64,000 nucleotides of DNA, from assembly GCA_031472005.1 (NCBI GenBank), contig PZJY01000006.1, positions 1,798,001 through 1,862,000 of the forward strand, read 5' to 3'. The translations under genes were made by a program, and so were the position numbers. The notes below the pieces were generated by a model, which saw only the letters and a program-made list of their open reading frames with translations, was not told where the DNA came from and searched no databases. Of the stretch, positions 12,417 through 22,427 are shown one piece after another. This stretch comes from Tetracladium setigerum. Lineage: Eukaryota > Ascomycota > Leotiomycetes > Helotiales. Every line of letters begins with the position of its first letter. The first letter of the stretch is position 1.

Positions 12417-14615
12417 ATAGTTTATTTATATAATCTTAAAGGGATAAGAAAGGTAGTTTTCTACTTATATCCTTCTTTAATCCGGATTAGATTAAATAAA
12501 CTTCTTTAATTTAATTTAATAAATATTATTACTTTAGCTAGCTTATCCTGTAAGTACTAAGTATTTAGTAATAGATATTAGTCTTATATTATAATGTTAT
12601 TAAGCTCTTAATAATCGCTATAAGGTCGACTATTAAGGTTATCCTTATTAAATATTATTAATTTAATAAGTGATAATAATCACTTAAATTAGTTATTTAC
12701 TCCCTTTAATTAATTTTAAGGATATTTTATCTTATTTCGGCTTTACGATAATAGTTATAACCCTTTCGGCTCTAATAACTTAAATTAGCTTAAATAGCTT
12801 TATTAATTTATAATTAAGCCGACTTACTTATAAGTTATAAACGTTATTTAGTACGGACTAAAATCACTCCGTCTTACATTTAAGTAATATTAATCGGATT
12901 CTTATTATAACGTCTTATATTTAAGGGATTTTAATCGGATTTAATAAGGCCGGCTTATTTCTAAGTTATATTAGTGTTTTAATCGGGATTTTAATTTATC
13001 CGTCTTATTATTTAATTAATAATTAGTACTTTTAGTATATCGGATTAAGCCGATACTATCGGATTCTACCGATTCACTATTATTATATAAATTACTAGGA
13101 TTCCCTTAAGGATATCTCTTTTAATTAAGTATATTAAACACTCTTATGATCACCTGATCACTTCCACTGCACTCTGAATCACTTAAATCACTTATATTAT
13201 CATTTATCTGATTCCAACAATCCTTTTTATAAGTAATTAATATATTATTAGATATTAGAGACTTAAATAGTTTAACCTATCCTTTCTTAAGTATTTATTA
13301 AAATAAATACTTTTAATATCTAAATAGAATTATAATAGTATCGGCGTACTTTTTATATAAGAGAATTCCTTCCTTTCTTTAAATTTATTTTATAATCTTA
13401 TAATTAATATTCGGGTAGAGCTTTAAAGTCTTACGGGTTTTCGAATAACTTCTTATACTTTTTATATTATATAAGGATTTCCTTCTCGCTCTAGCTAATA
13501 TCCCGTAAAGGACTCTTAATATAATTAAGATATCCGGTAGCGTCTTTAAATAAGGTAGTATAAACCTCGCTCCGGCCTTATAGTTATTATTATAAACCCT
13601 AATAGCTATAATATTTAAATTATGTAGTCTCCTTAACTTAATTGATTTCGGGTTATATTCCTTAGTTTATAATATACTTAATATAGTGTTATAATCTCTT
13701 ATTAATATAATATTAAATTAAATATTTATAATATATTCTCTTAAGAATAATAAATTTAATAGAATTATTCCTTAATTAATAATTTTAATATTTCCTTTTA
13801 CCTTAGTTTTATTTATTACTTATAGCTTATATAACATAATAGTAGTTAAATAGATATTAATCTGAGCGACTTCTTTAAAAGAGATAAAGTTTCTAATTAC
13901 TTTAGAATTAATTATAACCTTAATTAGTTTTCCTTATAATTTTATTTTTATAGTAATTTATTCGCTTCTTATAATAGTATAAACTTCCTTAAGTTTTTAT
14001 AATAACTTTATAGCCTTTTAATTATTAAATAAGTATATTTAAGTTTTAGGATATATAATTTACTCTATTAATTAATAAGGGGTATTAATTTTTAAAGTAT
14101 AGGTAGTAGCTGGCTCTATATCCTATATAGTATATTCAAAAGATTAGCCCGGAACTAATCGAATCCTTCTTTAAGTCTTTCCCTTATTAAGAACTCGGGT
14201 TACTTCCTATTTATCTCTTAGTTTAAGAATATCTTTTAACTTATAGATAAACTCTTTAATATATAATTATTTAATAGTGGCGTAATAGGTATTAGTATTA
14301 TAAAAGTAAATCCTCTCGAAGTCTTTATATAATACAAGATATCTCTTTCCTTCGATAGGCTTATAATTAGTAGTCTTATAATTCTTATATTATAAGTCCC
14401 TTTAGTTTATCTCTATTAATTTCCTTTTTCTCTTACTCTTATAAAGAATTAGTATTCTCTTACTTATAGTTTATTTATAATAATAGGTTCTATTACTTTT
14501 AATAAACTATTAGATTTGGTTTCGGATTTAAAGGAAACTTCTTTAAATATTATATTATTAATTAAATTATATTAAGTTTAATATATCAATAGTATATTTA
14601 TATTATTATACTTAG
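12417..14615 (-). mobile_element. Gypsy fragment B, right part (reverse transcriptase start and upstream)
   Basis: Minus-strand conceptual reading of about 12,422-12,560 gives SLFNLIRIKEGYK*KTTF, matching the family motif LRSAFNLIRIKEGDEWKTAF. This continues across the copia insertion into 6,218. About 13,300-13,450 reads as the segment before the reverse transcriptase (FENP*DFKALPEY). A solo LTR of family 1 interrupts it at 12,646-13,219. The part nearest 14,600 should hold protease or gag, but I cannot recognise it. The element end meets the truncated glutathione S-transferase. Confidence 0.78.
12641..13224 (+). repeat. Solo LTR of family 1 (copy 4) inside Gypsy fragment B
   Basis: LTR at 12,646-13,219 (574 bp), flanked by the pentamer ATCCT at 12,641-12,645 and 13,220-13,224. 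Its 3' end is the least altered of the family (CACCTGATCACTTCCACTGC) and ends ATTCCAACA, which confirms the original terminus. Confidence 0.92.
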
Positions 14616-14621
14616 TAATAG

Positions 14622-15232
14622 GTCAAAATCCAACCATTTGGTCGTATTCCAGTGCTCGAAGATGATGGCTTTTTCGTCTATGAATCTAGAGCAATTGCTA
14701 AGTATATCGCCAAGAAGTACGCGGGACGAGGAACAAAATTGCTTCCTGATGATGGAGACTTCAAGGCGTACGCATTGTTCGAGCAGGTAAGAATGCTGGT
14801 AGAATGACGGGTTAGGCTTAATTGCTAACATTAGCGTAAAAGGCGTTTTCAGCTGAGCAAAGCTACTTCGACCCTCCAACTGGAGGAATAGGGTTTGAAA
14901 AACTCTTCAAAGGGTAGAATCCTCCATGAAAATGACTTCATAATCACTAATAGAGAACTAGGATGAAGGGTCTAGGAGCGGCTGATGATGAGGCTGTTGC
15001 GAAGCACTTGGCTACCCTGGATGCCACCCTTGCTGTTTACGACAGAATCTTGGCCAAACAGCCATATATCGCTGGACAAGAGATCACGGTCGCTGATCTG
15101 AGTCATCTCCCGTATGGAAGACTGGCGAGAGGTTTGGGTGCTACGGAAGTCTTCAACAAGCATCCAAATGTCAAGACATGGTTTGAGAAGCTAGAGGCGA
15201 GGGAGAGCTGGAAGATGGTGGTGGGTGCTTAG
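14622..15232 (+). pseudogene. Glutathione S-transferase, 5'-truncated
   Basis: Exons <14,622-14,786, 14,843-14,913 and 14,962-15,232 join in frame to about 170 residues. The start reads VKIQPFGRIPVLEDDGFF and continues ESRAIAKYIAKKY, the second half of the thioredoxin-like glutathione-binding domain. The all-helical C-terminal domain follows (YFDPP, ADLSHLPYG, WFEKLEARESWK). The two introns are 56 and 48 nt, and the first has a good branch site, GCTAAC. Roughly the first 45-50 residues of a normal 210-220 residue enzyme, including the catalytic start of the N-terminal domain, are absent. The AT-rich Gypsy sequence abuts the break. The surviving exons show no frameshift, so the truncation may be recent, or a first exon may lie beyond the repeat block. 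Confidence 0.85.
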
Positions 15233-15588
15233 ACTGTATTTGATTTGCACGATTCAGCCTCCAATTTAAAAGTGAAATATCGTTGTAAGACATTGCGGGA
15301 TGTGCGCACCCCACTATGATCGTTATCATCTTATGTGTAATAGACCCTCAATATATGTTCTGCTCGATACCTAATCAAGTGAATCCTCCCCCAGCAGACA
15401 GAGTCCGAGAATCCCCGAACATATATATCATCGTAGTAAGCGGTAGGCCTCGTTACCTACAACCCGCTTTCTCTAATTATACAGCTAAAAAGGAGTAATT
15501 TATATGTATAGAGAAGAAGGCTTGGGGAAATATGGATGTGAGAAATGAAGATGTTGAGCGGTCTTACTCAAACAGGCGCAGCGTCTGG
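15233..15588. other. Non-coding interval after the glutathione S-transferase
   Basis: About 355 bases with ordinary composition. I see no supported gene; short open frames here lack recognisable similarity. Confidence 0.5.
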
Positions 15589-15870
15589 TTAGCTAATTCT
15601 GGTGCCATCCGGAGACTGCACATGGCCCTGGTGGCTTTTCTTGCGACTTGTCCTGGGTCCCAGCCAGATCAACACAGCATCGGCCTTCCTGTAAATGAGA
15701 TTCATTATCTTCACTTGATTGTTGCGCTCATTGACGTTAGACTGATCAATGCAGATTGTATGGTGGCTGATAAGAACAGAAGTCTCATTTGCGATTTTTG
15801 CGCAAACCAAAAACCCCACCAGCGCACGCGGATATTTTGGAGGGGGTTTGGGAATTGTGATTGTGCTCAC
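15589..15870 (-). pseudogene. HET-domain fragment
   Basis: The minus-strand frame contains ICIDQSNVNERNNQVKIMNL followed by IYRKADAVLIWLGP. This is the HET (heterokaryon incompatibility) motif order: an ID-Q-ER-QV-M segment, then IY-A-V-WLG. In intact proteins the domain is about 150 residues and is followed by a long variable region; neither is present. The fragment points the opposite way to the HET remnant at 16,119 and is separated from it by polyketide-synthase-like sequence. It is a broken gene piece rather than an active gene. Confidence 0.65.
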
Positions 15871-15879
15871 ATCCCAAGG

Positions 15880-16116
15880 TCGCCTGTTCTTGCAATAGAA
15901 TGGGGACCGTGGAGAGATATAGGTGCTGTATTATCACTAACTATTCTTGCAAAGATGCTTCAAAGAGGACTTAAATCGATCTCACCAACTGAGGGAGTTG
16001 CTGCTTTGAGAGCATTCGCGTACGCAACGCCTGTTTACAGGGATGCGAGCCAAACCGCATCCTTCATCGTTGCAAATGTAGACTGGAGCCGTTTCGGAAA
16101 TAGTTTCCCGAGCTAA
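15880..16116 (+). pseudogene. Polyketide synthase ketoreductase-domain remnant
   Basis: About 75 residues read AIEWGPWRDIG, then RGLKSISPTEGVAALRAF, then VANVDWSRFGNSF. This order (WG-W-D-G, G-I-P-EG, VDW-F) is that of the C-terminal part of a type I polyketide synthase ketoreductase. No acyl carrier, ketosynthase or other module is present. The open frame extends upstream to 15,532, but that part runs antisense through the HET fragment and has no independent similarity. The piece appears to be all that is left of a large synthase gene. Confidence 0.5.
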
Positions 16117-16118
16117 TT

Positions 16119-16655
16119 CGTCTTACATTGCGCTCAGCCATTGTTGGGATCCACCGCCCACTAGGATTCCGATAATGACGACTACAAATATCAACGATTT
16201 TAAAAGAGAAATCAATTTAGGAAGTCTTCCAGAGAATTTTCAAGATGCTAAACGAGTAACGCGAGCGTTGGGTGTTCAATACATTTGGATAGACTCTTTG
16301 TCAGTTCCGTTCACATATATTGCGATTCCTTCGCTAATCTAAATAAAGATGTATTCAACAGGACTCCGCAGAAGATTGGGAGTACGAGGCTTCCGTAATG
16401 GACCAGGTTTACAAGAACAGCCTACTAACATTCTCTGTGACGGACTCCTCTGATGCTCATGGCGGATTTCATCTGGATAGTTTACAGCCTGCCGTTGACG
16501 TACATCTGCACCCTGCTGAACCGAAATATCGGGTCCGGATCCCTGCGGCTAAGGAGCAAGACCTACATTATTCCCCGCTCCAAGACCGGGGCTGGGTACT
16601 ACAGGAGCTTGTTCTTTCAAGAAGAACCATTCATTTCACGAAACAACAGATGTAA
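16119..16655 (+). pseudogene. HET-domain gene remnant
   Basis: It starts SSYIALSHCWD, the typical HET opening, continues LGSLPENFQDAKRVTRALG and YIWIDSLS, and after a possible 58-nt intron (16,304-16,361) DWEYEASVMDQVYKNSLLTF and RGWVLQELVLSRRTIHF. The domain order is correct, but the conserved CI.Q after WIDSL is missing with this splice. There is no upstream start and translation stops right after the domain (QQM-stop), whereas intact HET proteins carry several hundred more residues. HET proteins act in allorecognition and programmed cell death. It is a damaged copy, though one divergent intron could partly rescue it. Confidence 0.68.
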
Positions 16656-16737
16656 TAGCAATGTCGATGTAGCTTTACATCGGAAGATGGCTTAATCAAC
16701 GACAAGAGATTTTGATCTTTGGGCTACTCGTGAACCT

Positions 16738-17650
16738 TTAATTTCCATCATCTTCGATATCTTGAGCATCCTCCTCTGGGATTTCATCCGGATCCGCCAA
16801 GTTCCAAGTAACCTCTTCCACTGAAAGGGGGTTCATCTGTTCAACCTGCCATTGCCAGCGCGCCCTTGCCACCGGGTCAGTGTCGGTCAAAAGATGTAGA
16901 TCTATCTCCGGATAAGCTGCAGCTGTTAGCCATCTCTAGATAATCATTCCGCGATCAAGTAGCTGTCCGCTTGGAAATAATAGAGGCTTACTAATCCACG
17001 CCTGGTGAGAAACGTTCCTAAAGCCTAGTCGCTGGCCAGGCTGCCAAGGGATCGGAAGACCGCCAGAGCAATTCAGTGCTTCCCGACTTTCGGCACTAAC
17101 AGGATGGGCGAAAGTCATAGTAAAGGTGGTAATCTTGCGATTAGGAGGGAGACCCGCCGATGGCTCGAGGATGAAAAATACGTCATCACTCTTATGGTCG
17201 GTGATGCCGAGAGCTTGAAAGAACGCCAGATATCCTGGGGACATAATAAATTCATCTAACGAAGCAGCATCGGCCCAATCTAGATTATGGTAAGAGAATG
17301 CTTGGTTTCGTCAAAGAGAGACACATGAGCCTACTAATAATGAATATCGCCTCTTCTTCATCCTTGATATTTCGACCAGATACTAACCCGAGAAAGCCTG
17401 GTGCTGTAACAAGCGGTAACAGTTTTTGCTCCCATTCTAGGTATTTTTCGGCCCCTTCATAGTCATAGTCAACTTTACCTAAGGGATAAAGGCTGCCGGG
17501 AAGTTTTGGGCTGACTGGTAAGCGACACCTCGTCCAGCTTTGCACGTTTTTGAGCCAATCCATCTGGGTATCGTTATAGCTGGTGCTTGGCCGTTGTTGT
17601 GAAGGTAGGGTGGAAGGAAAAGTACTTCCTCGACGGCTCACTCGGGACAC
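16738..17650 (-). pseudogene. Decayed gene of unknown function
   Basis: Two protein-like stretches lie on the minus strand in different frames. One (17,285-17,650) holds LYPLGKVDYDYEGAEKYLEW and DEEEAIFIISRL. The other (16,738-17,290) reads DWADAASLDEFIMSPGYLAF, is interrupted by one in-frame TAG at 16,936-16,938, and continues EIDLHLLTDTDPVARARW to an acidic end (EEDAQDIEDDGN) and TAA. Joining them needs at least one frameshift or an intron I cannot place, plus the stop. I do not recognise the family. It sits among other gene remnants. Confidence 0.4.
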
Positions 17651-18369
17651 CGCGAGGAAGAGAAAAGTTGTAGTCGGATGACCAAGAAGAAAAAATGATT
17701 TCGCTGGCGAACAGTTGATGAATTCGATGGAGTTGCGATGAGAATTGTGCTTGAACTTGTGATGGAAGAAGGACAGAAACGGGACTGAGAATGAGAATGA
17801 GGTTGTGGAATCTTGGCGGTCTAGCCTCTTGGCAATTTCCCAGTCTCGAGAACCCTCTCAGTTCATAACTTGCAGAAGTCATTAGAAATCGCATGGAATC
17901 TTGTTTGCAATTAATATGGAATTAAATTTAAAGTCATTGATATTCGCCAGTCAAGATGCCGACAGTATGGTCACACGGCGATGGACGAGCTCCGTTGTGT
18001 CCGCCTCCAGAAGTACCCTTCAGCCACAAGGCTCCAATCCAGCAGACACACGAACACAACTCTTTTCTATCCATATTACGCTATCTACTTAATTGTTTAA
18101 TTTTATAGTAATCATTAGCATGTTACTAGCGCACTATATTAGTGTTATGATAGCGTATAAAATAGGTTATAATTAAATCAGATTTCTTTTTTCTTTTATC
18201 CTCAAGCGTAGCCTCTTCGGCCCTCGAGCAAAGATATTCTTGAAATTGCACTGATTTTAAAGGCATACACGCATTAACTAATTTGCATGCAAATTGGCAA
18301 ATCCGTGGATTGGCGGATTCACTGCGAAATGCTACAAAACACATATGAGAAGTTGGAGGCGGATGTGAT
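17651..18369. other. Interval between remnants and the unknown gene
   Basis: No gene is supported. The stretch 18,060-18,200 is AT-rich. Short open frames on both strands have unconvincing composition. It may hold the downstream region of the unknown gene at 18,370. Confidence 0.4.
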
Positions 18370-19966
18370 TTAACTTGGTATTTTATATTCTAGTGCAAAA
18401 ATCGCGGCCAGTTCCATCTCCGTATTCTCTTCCATAAGCTTCTCTTCCTCCATTTCATCTTGCTCAAAATCTAAATAATTAAAATTGTTTCCTGATTCCA
18501 GAAGACCTGATTGCAGTTCAGCACTTGTCACGACACCTTCGTATATAACCCTCAACTCAAGGCTTCGGCTCAACTCCTCCTCCAAGGATGTCCTGAAAAC
18601 ATTGCTCTTATACAGCGACGTCTGCTTCCGCTCCCAGTAATCGGCATCCATCGCCTCGGCCCCACCATGACTCTGACCTGCAGGATGGTGACAGAATCCA
18701 CCACCTTGCTTCGTGTATGCGAGACCGAACCTAGAATACAGAATTTCGGCATACATGGCATGAGTGACGTGCACGAGCTCCAAGACAACATATTGTTGGA
18801 TGAAGTACTTGCCGCTTCCAGCCTCTGGGATCCGGAAAATGGCCTCCATCAGATTCATCAAGTAATTCGATGAGGAATGGGCTCTGTGCTGTTTCAGTCT
18901 GTCCTCTGGTTTGGTGGCGTACCCAACCTCACAGAATGGTCTTGCGAGAGGGACGTCTTGTTGAAGTACCTTTAATCGAGCCCTCGAATCTTCGATCCAT
19001 TGGAGCGCCGTCAATGCTCGGGAATCTTTGGCAATGTAATTTCGGTCGCCAGAGGGGATCTGCGCCCTCATCGGGCTGTCAATAATAGCAGCCCTTTTGT
19101 TGGCAGCAACATCGGTGCCATCTCTGGTGGTGACGTACTCTTCTGCAATTTCGAGCACCTTCAAAAGAGCTGCCGGGGTTGGCGAAACACCCTTCTTGTC
19201 CACAAGATACTGGGCGTAGATTGATGGTCGGCCGTCCATATCGGCCGTTCTCCTCATGCGATTCAGCTTCTTCGAGAGCTCCAGTTGCTCGCTCGCGGCC
19301 TGTGGAAGGTTGCCTGCGACAAAGTGCTTCAGGATCAAGGAATCGGATCCAATCGTCATCAAAACGAGATACGAAACGAAGGAGTTGTAATCACAACGAC
19401 CGTCCTTGCGTTTCTGTACCCATCCGTCGCAGGGCATTCCAGTCAAGTCCATTCCCACCCGGACAAGAGCATCCACGCTGATATCCAAAGCTCCAATCAA
19501 ACGATTGGAATACTCGTCGTAGATCCCAAGAGGAACTGGGGTGGCGGGGATAACCTCAGAATCATCTTTATCGGCTTCGAATTCGGCTTGCGAATCCGTG
19601 CAAACTTGATCAATCTCCTTTTCGGTGGCCAGGGTGACTTGAATATCATCGTCCTCGATGGGATCGTTGACATCTTTCGCATTGTCGATCGCATTCAGTT
19701 TGAGCTGAATCTTCAACCTCTGCTGGAGGAGGCGAGTCGGAGTCGCCGCCAGTGAACTCAACTGTCTCCTCACCAATTGGACCGCGTCCACAGCAGTACT
19801 TGGTGTCCAACTTCGGGGTCTGGAGTAGTCCTGAATACATTTCTTTCGATAGTATAGATCTGCTCGGTAATATACTTAGGGCGGGGAGTTCTATTTCCCT
19901 CGGAGCCACGCATGTCCCATCCACGCCCTCGAGCGCGGATAAGGAGGGAGGAGACGATAGGCTCAT
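18370..19966 (-). CDS. Protein of unknown function (about 470 residues or more)
   Basis: An uninterrupted frame from about 19,791 to the TAA at 18,370 encodes roughly 470 residues with normal codon use. Its upstream start is GTG, so the true start is elsewhere. An ATG at 19,966 opens a different frame with an acidic low-complexity run (EFTGGDSDSPPPAEVEDS) that could join it by an unseen intron or a frameshift near 19,700. The N-terminus is acidic. The middle holds CDGWVQKRKDGRCDYNSFVS, and about residue 290 reads CEVGYATKPEDRLKQH, which loosely resembles the start of a GIY-YIG nuclease fold. Histidine-rich GGGFCHHPAGQSHGG follows, and the C-terminus is acidic. I do not recognise the family, and the GIY-YIG idea is weak. 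Confidence 0.55.
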
Positions 19967-20235
19967 GGAATTGTCAGCGGCCTTGCGTGACAGGTACGTA
20001 TGATTGGGAATACAGCGACACTCGTAAGTATCGATGACTACGTTAAGTATATCGCATGCCACCTTCCTTCGTAGGTGCGTCCGCCAACATTTCGGAGGGC
20101 CCTAACGCAAGTCCAGCGTCACATCAGAGGCTCCGGGTTCTCAAAGATCGCATCGTCCGAGATGAGGCAGCAGAGGGTTACTAGTTGGCTGAAAGTCTCT
20201 CTACTAGAATTTGACATCTAAACACACCCTATTGC
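19967..20235. other. Short intergenic interval
   Basis: Presumed upstream region of the unknown gene and downstream region of the Zn2Cys6 gene. No further feature seen. Confidence 0.4.
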
Positions 20236-21977
20236 CTAAATTAACAAAATCCTCATCCCCATGCGCTCCATGGTCGTTCGACAACTCCACAACCCACCCT
20301 CTACCTTCCTCAGCCGCCAGCACTCCTCCATGACCTTCATTCCCTTCCAAGCAGTTCCGGAAGTTTGCTTAGCCTCTACAGTTCTCTGCAGTACTTTTCG
20401 AAATCGATCATACTGACCCTCGGTTGCCATGCAACCAGCCATTGTCAGTGGCCAACAAACCCGAAGGATCAGCTGAGGGGGGAGCGCTTCAATAGATTCC
20501 AGACACCGCGTCACATGGTCTTGTATTTCAGTCGTGTGGGTAAACGGTCCCGAAACGACAGTATGTAAATAAACAAGCGCACCGTAAGCGAAGGCTAGAT
20601 TTATAGCTTCGCTGTCAGGGCGTGATCCCACCAAAACTTCTCCTTGTTTTCTCTGTACTCCTTTGATAGCACGAATAAGAGCATCATTCAGGACAGCCGC
20701 TTTACTGACGAGTTGAATCATACTCAAACATCCCTGTTCAAGCTGCTCATTCTTCCAGCATTCCAAAGCGGTGATATCCGCCATTGCGACCAAAATCGCA
20801 TTCTCACAGCCCATGATCTCCTGTAGGCTAAACATTCCACGCCTTAAAAATGGTAAATACTCAAAATGCTTGGGGTCAAATCTTGGGGACCATGCGATGC
20901 GTTGGCAATGATGTCGACCCAAATAAAGCTCGCGATGAAGAAGTTCAGGGCTTTGATATTTTCCCCAAAACCAGATGGATTCGCAATTTCAAAGACAGAC
21001 ACGTCCGGTACGCTTCCATGTGGCGAGAAGAGATGCGGCACCCATTTTTTCTGAAACATGCCGAGGAGTGTGCGCGAACCCTGCAAATGCATCTCCCAGT
21101 GTCCTACAGTGAAGTTGAAGATGTCGAGACTTAGGAGCCCGCTCATTGTAGCAAGAGCCTGCATTCCCCTCCTTAGGAGCTCTTTCCCATGGTACTTCTC
21201 TGAAACTAGATCATTGATGAGCTTTTGTAGACCGTATAGCGCTTTTGTTTGCAGGATTCGAACTTCGGAATCAAGCTCGGAGGCCTCGTAGCCATTGCGA
21301 TTGCGGAGCTGGTTTTCGAACGATAAAGCAATGCTAGCTGATGCTTGGTATAATGGCTTGCTATCAAAGAGGGCGTCTACCAGCCAGCGTCGTTCTATCT
21401 TCGGTAAGAGTTCATAAGCCCCGTATTGAAGAGGGAAGATGACGTCCAGATAGGTCACCAGGAGCCTCGTGTCGGAGCCTGGGCGCAAGTGGGAGGGGAT
21501 CCCATATGAGTTAGCAAGGACATCTGAATGCACTGAGTGTTGGCAAATGATGTTGAATACAATCTGATACCAATGCTCTTCTCTTTTTGCAGGAGACTGC
21601 GCGCACTTTCCACCTCGTGCTAATGATATTTCGGTCCCGTCAAAGAAATCCCCTGGACTACTCAACGAGCACGAATCGAGGTTTGGATCTCTACAGGATT
21701 TGTGAACTGCCAAATTGCGACGGGGATTAGTTTTGCGCCTCCGAATTTTGTAGGTGACTTCTGCAGCATCTCTGATCAGCCTAGCTTCATCAGACTCCAT
21801 GACTTCTTTCCAGCTGCGTCGCATCCACTCCGGCTTTGCTCCATAGCCATGGCAAATGATTTCCCGCGAGCGGCAATTCATGCAAATGGGTTTCGCTTCG
21901 TCGCATTTCTTCTTTCGAATCCTACATGTGTAACAGCCCGTCTTATTTCGAGATCCAGACATTCCGACATCTGGCAA
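20236..21977 (-). CDS. Zn2Cys6 transcription factor with Fungal_trans_2-like domain (frameshifted)
   Basis: The N-terminus carries a binuclear zinc cluster, GCYTCRIRKKKCDEAKPICMNC then C (six cysteines). Such domains bind CGG-containing DNA sites in the nucleus. The rest resembles the fungal-specific regulatory domain of the Fungal_trans_2 type (RLLVTYLDVIFPLQYGAY; later EIMGCENAILVAMADITALE). The first frame runs to 20,844 and the second from 20,922 to TAG at 20,236. The switch falls at the CCCC run (plus-strand GGGG, 20,885-20,888), where one more C restores continuity (HGP then RFDPKHFEYL). No intron fits there. The length after correction is about 580 residues, normal for the class. Targets cannot be told from sequence. 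Confidence 0.85.
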
Positions 21978-22427
21978 CTTAAATCTGCACTGTAATCACA
22001 AGGGAGGATCGCTTTGGGGAATGCAAGGGAAAGAAGAGGAAGAGTGAGACTGATCGGTGATGTTAGTAATAAGCCTAACTCTTTTCGGATATTATGTAAG
22101 CAGTCTAACGTAAGACCTAACAGATGCTTGTTGTTAGGGTTTCAAAATAAGGACGACTTGCAAATCTAACAGGGACAAGGAAACCCACGCTTGTGGAATA
22201 AATAAGGAGCACATCGTGTCTCATTCTCGACCCCCAAAAGCCGGCATTCAGGTAAGCAAACGATGCGTTGATTCGGATTGTGAAAAAATTAGATTAACTG
22301 CATACGGAAACAAAAGCAATGTGTTAGTTAGAATCTATAGAACTAATTCCACAGAGTGAAGACTTTAGGTCCTAACACCAGCCTTCGGAGCCAGTTCAGA
22401 CATGTATTGCCGGAAGGAAGGAGCGAA
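21978..22427. other. Intergenic region upstream of the Zn2Cys6 gene
   Basis: About 450 bases between the regulator start (minus strand) and the end of the dehydrogenase. It presumably holds the regulator promoter. No other gene seen. Confidence 0.5.

Larger units (their letters stand above)
1..14615. repeat. RIP-mutated AT-rich block of nested LTR retrotransposons
   Basis: The whole stretch is strongly AT-rich, with almost no CpA or TpG but with CpG kept, as expected where RIP has changed CpA to TpA. No open reading frame of useful length survives. Conceptual reading of both strands still gives Gypsy and copia reverse transcriptase and integrase motifs, listed separately. Base composition changes within about 10 bp near 14,615-14,622, where ordinary coding DNA of a glutathione S-transferase begins. 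The block probably behaves as silent heterochromatin; that is inference from such blocks in other ascomycetes. Confidence 0.92.

Noticed and set aside
15532..16116. A 194-codon open frame as one gene
   Set aside because: Its first half is antisense to the HET fragment and has no similarity; only the last part looks like a ketoreductase piece.
20844..20922. Programmed ribosomal frameshift in the Zn2Cys6 gene
   Set aside because: No slippery heptamer or pseudoknot context is apparent, and the same kind of missing C occurs in unrelated genes.
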